From Gautieria morchelliformis (Eukaryota > Basidiomycota > Agaricomycetes > Gomphales > Gomphaceae), in contig WHVA01000312.1 of assembly GCA_015179125.1 (NCBI GenBank), positions 62,001 to 126,000 of the forward strand: a stretch of DNA of 64,000 nucleotides, read 5' to 3'. The notes beneath the pieces are model-generated. The model was given only the letters and a program-made list of their open reading frames with translations, was not told where the DNA came from and searched no databases. A program made the translations under genes and the position numbers. Positions 11,521-21,100 of this stretch are shown here, piece by piece. The stretch's first letter is position 1; each line of letters opens with the position of its first letter.

Positions 11521-11993
11521 ACAAAATTTACCTGAGGGGACTGTAGAGAGACAGAGAGCCCCAGTAAGAGACACAGAAAGAGCCACACACAGAGAAATCC
11601 AGTAGCAGACACAGAGAGAGCCAGACAGAGAGCCAGACAGAGAGCCAGACAGAGAGACAGCCAGCAACAGACAGAGAGCCAGCAGCATAGACAGAGAGCC
11701 AGCAGCAGACAGACAGATCCAGCAGGCACAGACACAGTGGGCAGGAGAGCCAGAGGTTGCCAGTTGGACCAGAGGAAATGGCAGCAGGAGGGTTGAGGGA
11801 AGGTGGGTGCGCGCGCGCAGCAACGTTGGACGCGAACGGGTCACGTGACCAGGAGCGCTGTTTGGTCGCTCGCGGCTGCGCCGCTCGCATTCAAACTCCG
11901 CCACAGTGCGTGGTTTGTTTGCGTCTTAGTCAGGATTATGTCAGCGGAGCGTGCTGTTTTCATATAGCGAGGCCCACAACCGCCCCCCCTAGA

Positions 11994-12384
11994 ACTTTAT
12001 ACTATAGATGAGAGAGTATTAGACTACAAGATAGAGTAACAGATACTTGGAGAGATACTTGTAACAGATATGAGTAGGAGTATTAGTATGACTAGTTATA
12101 ATGAGAGAGTATTAGACTACCATATGGAGTAATAGTAGTTGTGTAGATATTTGTAATATATATGAATAGTTATAATGATATAGTGTATATTAAAAGTGGG
12201 TAGAAAAAATACAAAGAGGCGTAAAAATAAGAATGGGTGTTCTCATTGGCGGAGCAGCCGCTCGGGGAGGGACAAAAGAAAATTTATTTACATCCCAACA
12301 ATAAGATTGGCATGTACTTTTGTCCTCTTCTTTTCTATAATTTGAGAATAAAATGGGTGAAGCTACAGGTAATAAAAAGTTGTG
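11994..12384. other. AT-rich spacer, no gene
   Basis: An AT-rich stretch with a weakly repeated GAGAGTATTAGACTAC block at about 12010 and 12104. I see no coding region. Confidence 0.5.
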
Positions 12385-14757
12385 AGCATCCGCCCTTGGC
12401 TTCGAAAACAGATACAAAGGTTCGCACTGCCTTGATCCTGCCACAAAGTGTACCATCATATCCCACGACATCATTTTCAATGAGACAGAGTTCCTGGGCC
12501 TCTCCACTAACAACCCTACCCAAAGCCTGTTCAGATCAACACCTGCCATTCTCCCAAATGAGGCTGCCGCACCACCAGACCCAGACCCACCGGAAGCCCA
12601 CCACAAAATCCACCATCCCCCCATCCCAGGACAACCTGACCATGACCCACCAGTTTGTGATGATTCGTTTATTCTGCAAATCATCCCTCACAAAATATTC
12701 GTCGCCATACTGTTTTCGCATTCGCTATTCACATCATTCCTGCCAGGACCCCAGGTGTTGGGGTCATCATCTGTCATAGAACCCATCATCTGTTAAACTC
12801 CCACTCCATGACAGACCCACATGCTCAGGTTCAGATAGTGTCAGTTGCAGCCTCCGTGCAGGTTGGACTCAATGGGACTCGTACCACTGCAGGGCAGGAC
12901 AAATTAGCTTCGCTGAAGTTTTCACTATACAGTTGTCATGACTCATTCATTTCTTGTACCCAGCTATCCCTGTTTTCCCTGTCACCACTCTTCCATGTTT
13001 GCTCGGCTTCACTCCATTCACTCTTTGCTCCATTCACTATTTGCCACATTCGCCAAATGACCATTCACGACTCGCATCATTCGCCAGTAGCCATGCCATC
13101 AAACACGATCGACATCCTTTACTCGGATTGATGGTTCATCACTGGTCCTATCATGAATTGCAAGGAGGTGCAGGCTGTCATGACTTGTTTATTTCTTGTA
13201 CCCAGCTATCCCTGTTTTCCCTTTCACCACTCTTCCATGTTTGCTCGGCTTCACTCCATTCACTCTTTGCTCCATTCACTATTTGCCACATTCGCCAAAT
13301 GACCATTCGCTACTCGCATCATTCACCAGCAGGCATGCCATCAAACACGATCGACATCCTTTACCTGGATTGATGGTTCATCACTGGTCCCATCATCTTC
13401 TCGACTCAACCCCCTTTGGGTGTTTCTATGGCCGGAATGCATTCGCAGGACGTCCTACCCGTAGATCATGTGGGATCAACCCAGCAGACCAAGAGTCCGT
13501 GCAGGGTAACATGTATGCAGGTCTCAAGGCATGTTTGGTACCTTCGCCCTCTTTCCTCCCTATCATTTCATGTTTGCACTCCTCTTTCATTCCATTGTAT
13601 ATGTTTCATTTATTTGTATCCTGACTGCACACCCCTATCCAACCCTGACTCAAGACAGCCTCTTTCCTATTCACTAGCACCATATGAGCATTCGGTATAA
13701 GTAGTCTACATTCGCATGTATATTCTCCAGTTTAATTATCATACGTCTATCTTGTGCAACACTTGACCTCACTGTGACCATTGTCTTGAGCCCTCTCCTA
13801 TAGTTTCCATCTTCGACTAGAGGAGGATTTAAGCACCACTGGTGAGCTTTCGTACTTCACCTTCATTACCTTAGCCTTCGTACTATTATCTGCGCTGTCA
13901 GCAAAGGGCTCTGAAGGAGCACCTTCACCGGCGAAAGGATTGTTGCTACTTAAGCAACCTTTCCATGGCACCTTGCACATTACATTGTCAAGTGTCACAG
14001 GCTACTTCGCTACGACTGTAGATCAGGGTGAATTCCTTTCGAGGAACCCTCTTACTTCTTAACCCTTACCTCTTCGGTACTATTCGCTGGGTGATTCGCT
14101 AGATCACACACGCTATTCGGGCATTCACCACTAACATGCGATATTAACGCCTAAAAACCAATCTTGACACAGTTCTTCCTGACCCAGCACCACCTGCCCC
14201 CAAACTGCCAGCTCCAGACCCCACTCCACCTGCACGTCCCCTGCAACCCCACCGATCCAGCAGAGCTCCTGCCTGCCCCAATTACTGGTATCTCCATGAC
14301 CCCTATTCAGACCACAACCACCTCCTGATCATGATGATCCAGGACCTGAAGGGGGTTCTGCAGCCAGAGCATCAATCATCCAGGCCCTGGAATTCATACA
14401 CAACAGATTGAACATCACCAGAGCAGAGTTAACCTCACCTGACACCATTGAGATGACATTCAATGCAACTATCAAAGATGATCGTGTCCTGAAAACCTTT
14501 GCTGAGGCAATGCAGCGCTCTGATGCACCATTATGGAGGGATTCTACAGACTGGAGATCCAAGCACTCTTGGACAATAGGACATGGGAATTAGTGAGACT
14601 GCTGCCTGGAGAAAAAGCCATTGGATCACAATGGGTATTCCAGATTAAACTCAACTCAGACGGATCCCTGGACAAATACAAAAGCCGCCTAGTGGCAAAA
14701 GGCTACACCCAGCAACCAGGCATTGACTATGATGAGGTATTTGCTCCCACCACACGA
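12385..14757 (+). mobile_element. Copia pol remnant, split by an LTR
   Basis: Two pieces of a Ty1/Copia polyprotein lie on either side of an inserted LTR. The left piece (about 12385-12930) matches the region after the integrase (RYKGSHCLDPATKCTIIS type). The right piece (about 14170-14757) carries a Pro-rich linker and the start of the reverse transcriptase (GSQWVFQIKLN, VAKGYTQQPGIDYDEVF). It then stops at the junction with a dispersed repeat at 14757. It is an old, heavily broken fossil without LTRs of its own in view, and a different family from the whole Copia at 52.9 kb. Confidence 0.75.
12934..14169 (+). mobile_element. LTR (~1 kb) with duplicated 5' end
   Basis: A solo LTR runs from TGTCATGAC to CTTGACA. 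The full-length unit is 13176-14169, and its first ~242 bp are tandemly duplicated in front (12934-13175). The flanks share (A)CAGT, fitting one insertion followed by local duplication. The same LTR sits inverted at 62202-63232 inside a LINE. A TATA-like GGTATAAGTAG lies at about 13694. This is a fossil inside an older Copia fossil. Confidence 0.75.
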
Positions 14758-15417
14758 TGGGGCCGATACTGTGGCAGGGACAGTGGGGTATGGTGGGTTC
14801 ACCATGCCCCTGCATGGCCTAGGCCACACCCAGGGTAGTGGGGTGGGGATGGGGAGCGGTTGAGTGGCTGGGCATGGAGGCCTCAGAAGCGATAGTGTCA
14901 AGCAGTAGCGATCCGCCACCACGAGTGTCAGGTCACCGTTGTAGTCGAGTCAGAGGTCAGACAAGCTGGGGAGGTGGATGTTGTTCATAGGTTGGAACAC
15001 GACTAAGGAAAACTGGTGGGACAAAGAGTCTTTGAAGATAGCAACAGCCTTATATATATATGAAGAGAAGCAATGATACAGTACCTAATCAGATGGCACT
15101 CAGTTATATCACTGGATGTGTTATTATCTGCCTTCCTTTGTGTGAATACGTGTTGCACTGGATCAAGCCACTTAGAAGCGAGTCATATTAGTCAAATCTA
15201 TGCGACTGCTTCCATTACAGATCCCCCATGTGCAAATGTCAAGCAGCGAGAACTACATTATAGCACTCTTCGCTGCAGTGAGCTAGGCTGCTGGCCTGTG
15301 AACAATCGGACGCTGACGATATTATACAGTAGATGATAAATTAGTACATGTCTCGTGGTGTATTTGGAAACCCGAGCCATCAAACCTTAAATCGATGTGT
15401 TCATCTGCATCAATACA

Positions 15418-16644
15418 TGTTGGAATGCGAGCGACATCAGGTTGACGTCATTTACATGAAAACGGTTCATTAGTTTTCTACGCATTGTACTGCTATCATC
15501 TCACTTGCTTCTCTAACACAACTGCATGCACCCCTTGCCTGTCGAGGCCGAAGTCGACACTTGAAAATCGCACCTAACGAAAGTGTGCTTCCTCATCGAA
15601 AGACATGCCTATCGAAAGCTTGCACTGTTGTTGAGCCTACCGAAAGCTCAATTGTCAAAAGTCACGCCTACCAAAAGTGTGCATTGTTGTTGAGCCTACC
15701 GAAAGCTCAAATCATTTGCAATCATGCTGGAGACTCAGTTTGAGAAGCTGAATGAGAAGAATTATGTTGATTGGCGTTATATGATGGAGGCCCTACTCAT
15801 TGAGAAGGACCTTTGGGATGCTGTTGATGGGACTGAGCGTCGCCCCACGGGCACTGACAGCTCCAAGGCCGTTTGTGCTTATGTGAAGAAGCAGCAAGTG
15901 GCCCATGTGAAAATCATTCTCCACATCGAACCGTCCCAGCTTCCTCATGCTCACTTCAGTAACCCAATGGAGATTTGGGAGAACCTTGAACAAGCCCATC
16001 ATGCTCGTGGATTTGCGACCCGCCTTGCCCTTCACTGTGAATTCCTGTATATGAAGAAACATGACGACCAGGTCATGAATTCATGGATTGCCGATGTCAA
16101 AAATACCGCGTACCGTCTCGACACTGCTGGAGTTACGGTTATTGATGAAGACATCATTCTTGCACTCACAGCCGGACTACCAGATTAGTATTCCACGCTC
16201 ATCGTCACACTTGACAACCTTCCCCCGAATGAACTCACACTTCCAAATGTCATCACCCATCTTTTGAATGAGGAGGTGCGACAAAATGCCCATGAAGACG
16301 TTGTAGAACTCTCAAGACCTATCTATTCTGTACAAGATGTCAAGAACAAGAAAATCAAGATGCAACTTTCTGAGATCACTTGCTACAGTTGTGGCAAGAA
16401 AGGTCATTACAAGTCCAATTGTCCCAAACCGAAGGAGGAAACGGGCGATAAAATCGCAGCTTCTTTGTTCTGATTACATTTCGACTTTCCGTCACTCGAG
16501 AAGCCGTCGCTCGAGGAGGTGTGTTGGAATGCGAGCGACGTCATGTTGACGTCATTTACACGAAAACGGTTCATTAGTTTTCTACGCGTTGTACACTAGC
16601 TCCTTACGCAGTTGTAACCTGCTATCATCTCGCCTTCTCTAACA
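15418..16644 (+). mobile_element. Gag-only LTR retrotransposon (TR-GAG-like)
   Basis: This compact 1227-bp element has direct terminal repeats at 15418-15518 and 16522-16644, both starting TGTTGGAATGCGAGCGAC and ending TCTAACA. It is bounded by a perfect 5-bp target duplication, ATACA (15413-15417 and 16645-16649). The other copy of the host repeat preserves the empty site near 35597. Between the repeats lie a leader with short CCTACCGAAAGCTCAA duplications, a Copia-type Gag coding region and a purine-rich tract before the 3' LTR. No protease, integrase or reverse transcriptase is present and there is no room for them. Movement would need enzymes from another Copia. The Gag region looks broken (about one break). 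The LTRs have diverged somewhat, so it is not brand new. Confidence 0.88.
15724..16473 (+). pseudogene. Copia-type Gag of the TR-GAG element
   Basis: The coding region begins at the ATG at 15724 (MLETQFEKLNEKNYVDW). It shows the UBN2-type Gag fold of Copia elements, followed by a CCHC zinc knuckle, CYSCGKKGHYKSNC, near the end. It is the only coding region between the LTRs. In live relatives Gag forms the virus-like particle and binds the element RNA. Here it is treated as a fossil with about one break. Confidence 0.8.
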
Positions 16645-17039
16645 ATACACGCACCTTGCACGCCTAGTACAACTCAAAATTCTATACGCGGTGGTACTTT
16701 GAAGCTTGTTCTCGTTCCAGTCAACCCGTCGTCCGAGTCGGGCAGTGCATCGACTCCACGTGGGGCACCGACGCGTCGCCAGTGCATCGACTCATGGGGG
16801 ACCAACGCGTCATCTGGCAGTGCATCGATACACGCAACTTGGAGCACCTACAGGCTACAAATTGCATTGGAATTAGCGAGAATGTCGTGACGATACGGAT
16901 CACCAATGCGGGACCACTCACAGTCCTTGCATACCCGTTCCCGAGCCTTGTCTTCCTATCTAAAAGTATATAGTACTGGTGGAATAACTGCCTTACTCCG
17001 TATGCGGGATGACACCAGCACAGAAAATGCAAACATTAT

Positions 17040-17200
17040 GGATCAGTCGAAGCTTCCCAGCTCAAGCTTCTACTAGTACATGACACGAATGTAAGCTCGG
17101 AACTGCAACACGGAAACATTGTCTAGGTGGTATGTAATGCCAGTTCTCGAGGCTGGTGGAGATGACTGCGAACTCTTTTTCACATCAGGTGCTTCTTTGT
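17040..17200. repeat. Dispersed repeat B, copy 1
   Basis: Shares GGAACTGCAACACGGAAA, GCATGTAATGCCAGT-like and CTCGAGGC(C/T)GGTGGAGATGA blocks with 24190-24415 (repeat B copy 2). It has no coding content. It lies just outside the right end of repeat A copy 1 and may be a shared neighbour or part of a longer unit. Confidence 0.65.
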
Positions 17201-17605
17201 GTAGGTATCTCCGACGAGACGGACGGCGGAGGTGAGGAGAAGGACGGCGGGGATGTCGAGAAGGTGTACGGCGGGGATGTTGAGAAGGGCGGCGGCGATG
17301 ACGAGAAGGGCGGCGGCGATGACGAGAAGGGCGGCGGCGATGACGAGAAGGGCGGCGGCGATGACGAGAAGGGCGGCGGCGATGCCGAGAATCATGGCGG
17401 CGATGAGGAGAAGGCCGGCGGCGATGTAGAGACGGAGGGTGGCGATGTCGAGGCGGGCGTCGGCGATGAGGAAATGCGCGCGGGCGATGTAGAAACGGAG
17501 GGCGGCGATTTCGAGACGGATGGGAGTGGGGACAATGGGAAGAGGAGGAAGGGATCGCTGGGCAGCGATGGTGTGATAAGTGACCCAGTCGTTGAATTAA
17601 ACTGA
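17156..17605 (+). CDS. Acidic Gly-rich repeat ORF on an 18-bp minisatellite (doubtful)
   Basis: The 149-codon frame is built on an 18-bp tandem unit (GGCGGCGATGACGAGAAG), nearly perfect five times at about 17287-17390 and degenerate on both sides (about 17220-17530). It translates as GGGDDEK-like blocks drifting to GGDVETE. Because 18 is a multiple of three, all plus frames stay open and so do antisense frames, so openness alone is weak evidence. The first ~20 codons overlap repeat B. There is no signal peptide and no recognised domain. It could be a small disordered acidic protein or simply a GC-rich minisatellite between repeat B and the NLR gene; I favour the latter. Confidence 0.25.
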   Translation: MEMTANSFSHQVLLCVGISDETDGGGEEKDGGDVEKVYGGDVEKGGGDDEKGGGDDEKGGGDDEKGGGDDEKGGGDAENHGGDEEKAGGDVETEGGDVEAGVGDEEMRAGDVETEGGDFETDGSGDNGKRRKGSLGSDGVISDPVVELN

Positions 17606-17614
17606 TACAGGGCG

Positions 17615-18100
17615 CTAACTACGAACCGATCGACGCTGGCCAACACAGCTAGCTCCTCGGGAGGGTCGCTCGCTCGACATAGCGCTGTGAGCTGAGATAT
17701 GTTTCGAACGTTTGAGCTCTACGCCTTCGTACCCATCCTCGGTGTCTAGCTGTGCGGAGGTAGAGCGAACATGAAACGAACCAGAATCTTCCCCTTCGGA
17801 TCGCTGCGTCAGGGGGGAAGGACTAGGGATTGAGCCAGATGGAACTGCATGGGGTAACAGCGATAGAGACGACATTTGCGATGGTGAACGAGAAGATGGC
17901 TTAGGGGGAGTCGAAGGAGATTCACCGTGCTGAGACATGCGATCACGAGTGTCAGGCAAAGAGGCAGACGCTTCAGAAGTGCGGTACGAGCTCGTCACGA
18001 CGGAGTGGCACTGATCGGAATGGTCGGGAGGGAGGATTGTTGAGTGTGGCGCCCCATGCATTATGTAATGGGGGGGACGTGTGTGGGTCCATGTGGACAC
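17615..18100 (-). CDS. Ser/Pro-rich hypothetical ORF, divergent from the NLR gene
   Basis: A 161-codon frame on the minus strand ends about 80 bp from the start of the NLR gene and points away from it. The product is rich in Ser, Pro and His, with no recognised domain, signal peptide or membrane segment. Codon use is unremarkable. It could be a real divergent gene, part of one with introns, or a chance frame in the NLR promoter region. I do not recognise it. Confidence 0.25.
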   Translation of the reverse strand: MSTWTHTRPPHYIMHGAPHSTILPPDHSDQCHSVVTSSYRTSEASASLPDTRDRMSQHGESPSTPPKPSSRSPSQMSSLSLLPHAVPSGSIPSPSPLTQRSEGEDSGSFHVRSTSAQLDTEDGYEGVELKRSKHISAHSAMSSERPSRGASCVGQRRSVRS

Positions 18101-18181
18101 TACGGCTTCTCCACCTGTGCACGATAGACGCTGCGATAAGAGGCGGCAACGCTATTGTATAACTCTGACCAACTCGACACT

Positions 18182-21100
18182 ATGGCTGCAGCTCTGGGAT
18201 TAGCAGGTAAGTCCCGACAACCTACCAGAACTGTTGGCAGGGTGCTAACCACTCTACTCAGCCAGTGTCATCGCCGTTCTCCAGCTCACTGGAACGACTA
18301 TCAATGCATGCTACAACTATGGGAGTAGCGTCAGGAACGCATCTAGGGACAAGAAAAGGATCCTTGATCAGCTGTTTGGACTCCAAAAAGTGCTCGAAAC
18401 TATTCGTCGACTAGTAGAAGACGATGAGACAGCATCCTCTCGACTACCGGCTTTGGATGAGCTACTTCTTCGTTGCCGTGACGAGCTGGACAGTCTCAAT
18501 GCGGCCCTGGAAAGAGACCTTGGACGCAAAGGCCCCGTGGAAGCGTTGATCTGGCCGCTAAAGGAGAGCGAGGTGCGCAAGACTCTCAACAAGCTAGGCA
18601 AGCTCCAGGACTCGTTGACTACGGCCATGGACGTAGATCAGACGTATGTTGCACCCGCTACCTTTGTCTCCATGCTGATCAACCAGATAGACGCTTGACA
18701 CTGAAGATAGATAGCGGGGTCGAAGTGTTGCAGGCACGGACTGCTGAGCTCGGTGAGGCCATGGAACAGGCGAAATTGCGTACGTCCCATATCGCCAGTT
18801 CCCTTTAAGGAGACACACTGATTCAGACGGCATTTTTATGTAGTAGAACATCGTCAGAAGATCTATAAATGGCTGGCAGCTCCTGATCATGAATCAAAGC
18901 ATAGAAATGCTCGTAGCGTGCGACAGGAGACAACTGGTTCATGGTTTGTGGAGGGAGAACGCTTCCAGGAATGGCGAGAGGCACCTCACTCCTTCCTTTG
19001 GCTTCACGGTATACGTGCGCGCTCTTTTAAGCTGCTGAAGTTGTAATCGCTGATAGACTGCCGCAGCTGGCGCTGGGAAAACTATATTATGGTATGTGAA
19101 TCACAGCTGCCTTTGTCTTCCCTACCACACTAAGGTGTGACTGCGTTAAGCTCAACCGTCATCGAAGAACTCTCACTTCATTGCCGTTCCGACCCCGCTC
19201 TAGCAATCGCATTTTTCTACTTCGATTTTAACAGCAGCAGCAAGGACACTCTGTCAGACGCCGTCCTTCGATCTCTGTTCAAACAATTATCCGCACAATG
19301 CACGGCCATCCCCAACACCCTGGATACCCTATGCTCTGAGAGTGTTGCTGCAAACCGATCCCCGGCTCATGGACAGCTGCTATCCACGTTGAAGTCCGTT
19401 ATTGGGCACTTTCGTGCGGTATATATCGTGTTTGATGCGCTTGACGAGTGTCCGGAGCGATCCAGGTTTCTGAAAGTGGTCAAAGAGATGCATGCTTGGA
19501 GGGTGGATGGATTACACCTGCTGGCAACGAGTCGAAGAGAGGGTGACATTGAGAGAGTGCTGAAGGGCTTGGTGTCACATGAGGTGTCCATGAACGAGAG
19601 TCTTGTCGACCGTGACATCCAAGTCCATATTTCCAGGACACTTATTGAGGACATCGAGTTTAGCATGTGCTCGGCAGATGAGAAGAAAATGGTCGAGACT
19701 ATCTTGATGAAGGGCGCGCATGGAATGTAAGTGTTCATTTCACCTGCTTTGACGTAGTTACTGATAGAAAGGGCAGGTTTCGATGGGTTGTTTGTCAGCT
19801 GGACGCACTGCGGAAGTGCCGTTCTCCGGCTGCACTTGAGAGAGCACTCATGCGTCTACCAAAGACGCTATATGAGACGTACGATCGAATTCTGACAGCT
19901 ATCGACGAGGATGATAGACGGGATGCTCTGAGTTTGCTGCAGTGGCTGGCATTCCTTGTTGGCACATTATCACCGGACGAGGCTGTGGATGTGATTGCTA
20001 CTGATGCTGACACAAAAGGCGGACCTCTATTTGACCGGCGGCGGCGGCTTCGGGATCCACGAGATATCCTCAGCATATGTTCCAGTTTGGTGACCATTTC
20101 TGTACCAGATGCAACATCATCGGACATCAAAGAGACAAATGACAACACTGAAGTGGGAGAGATTAGATTGGCACACTTCTCTGTCAAAGAATATCTGATT
20201 TCAGAACACCTGAGGAACAGTGATGCCCAGGTTTCATATTTTCACTTCAACAAACAGATGGCACATGTGTTCATTGCGAAGACATGTCTGGCATACCTGC
20301 TGCAGTTCGACCAGGATAATGTTATAAGCCAGAGTACAATCAGGTCATATCCACTATCACGTTATGCAGCAAAGTACTGGATGTTTCATGCTCAGTTGGA
20401 TCCAGCTGGTGACAATGATCTACATGAGCTAGGCATGGCCCTCCTGGAACCTATGAGTGCTATTTACATCAACTGGCTGATGCTTTATCATCAATATGTG
20501 GAATGGCAAGAAGGCAGGGGCTCGCCTCTCTATTATGCAGCTAAAGCTCGACTGGAAGGGGTGTGCCAAAGTTTGTTGAATCATGGGTTGGAAGCTGATG
20601 CACCAGGAGGCATCTATTGCACTCCACTGCAGGTTGCGGCAGTATGTGGTGGTGATACTATTATTGAGCTGCTCCTAGAGAAGGGTGCAGATGTGAATGC
20701 CCAAGGAGGAGAGCATGGGAGCGCACTGCCGGCAGCTGCGTATAATGGTCATGATACAACTGTACTGCTGCTCCTAGAGAAGGGTGCAGATGTGAATGCC
20801 CAAGGAGGATGGCCTGGGAGTCCATTGCAGGCAGCAGCATATAATGGTCATGATACAACTATACTGCTGCTCCTAGAGAAGGGTGCAGATGTGAATATCC
20901 AGGCAGGACATTATGGGAGCGTGCTGCAGGTGGCTGCACATAATGGTCATGATACAACTGTACTGCTGCTCCTAGAGAAGGGTGCAGATGTGAATGCCCA
21001 AGGAGGAGAGCATGGGAGTGCATTGCCAGCAGCGGCACATAATGGTTATGATACGACTGTCCTGCTGCTCCTAGAGAAGGGCGCAGATGTGAATGCCCAA

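Larger units (their letters stand above)
8363..11993 (-). mobile_element. Helitron copy 2, non-autonomous
   Basis: On the minus strand the 3' end is CTAG (8366-8363) followed by T, preceded by a degenerate hairpin around the GTGC..GCAC arms at 8375-8395. The 5' end begins TC at 11993 with the GGTTGTGGGC block just inside. No Rep or helicase is seen. The interior holds a 3' subterminal block shared with copies at 39.9 and 41.3 kb, a minisatellite of ATGTCCCC..GTAGC type, and a 5' satellite array (10890-11520). Two LTRs have inserted into the minisatellite. The TC at 11993 is preceded by T rather than the usual A, so the exact 5' boundary is less sure than the 3' one. Confidence 0.75.
14757..17003. 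repeat. Dispersed repeat A, copy 1 (split)
   Basis: Both halves (14757-15417 and 16650-17003) match 34860-35965, with a younger Gag-only LTR element between them. Landmarks shared by the copies are a GTGGGGCGGGGATGGG-like block, a TTATATATAT box, a TCTCGTGGTGT block, and ~38-bp tandem units containing GGCAGTGCATCGAC. Copy 1 lacks the open frame of copy 2: the equivalent minus-strand ATG (about 14973) soon meets a stop. The repeat's nature is unknown. Confidence 0.8.

Noticed and set aside
13176-13700. Coding frames in the 1-kb LTR (YPAIPVFP.. type)
   Set aside because: They repeat with the LTR duplication and are not kept in the inverted copy at 62202-63232; the region is non-coding LTR.
17180-17429. 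Hydrophobic LLVIAAAL repeat and AAMTRRA repeat frames
   Set aside because: Shadow readings of the 18-bp minisatellite, not membrane proteins.
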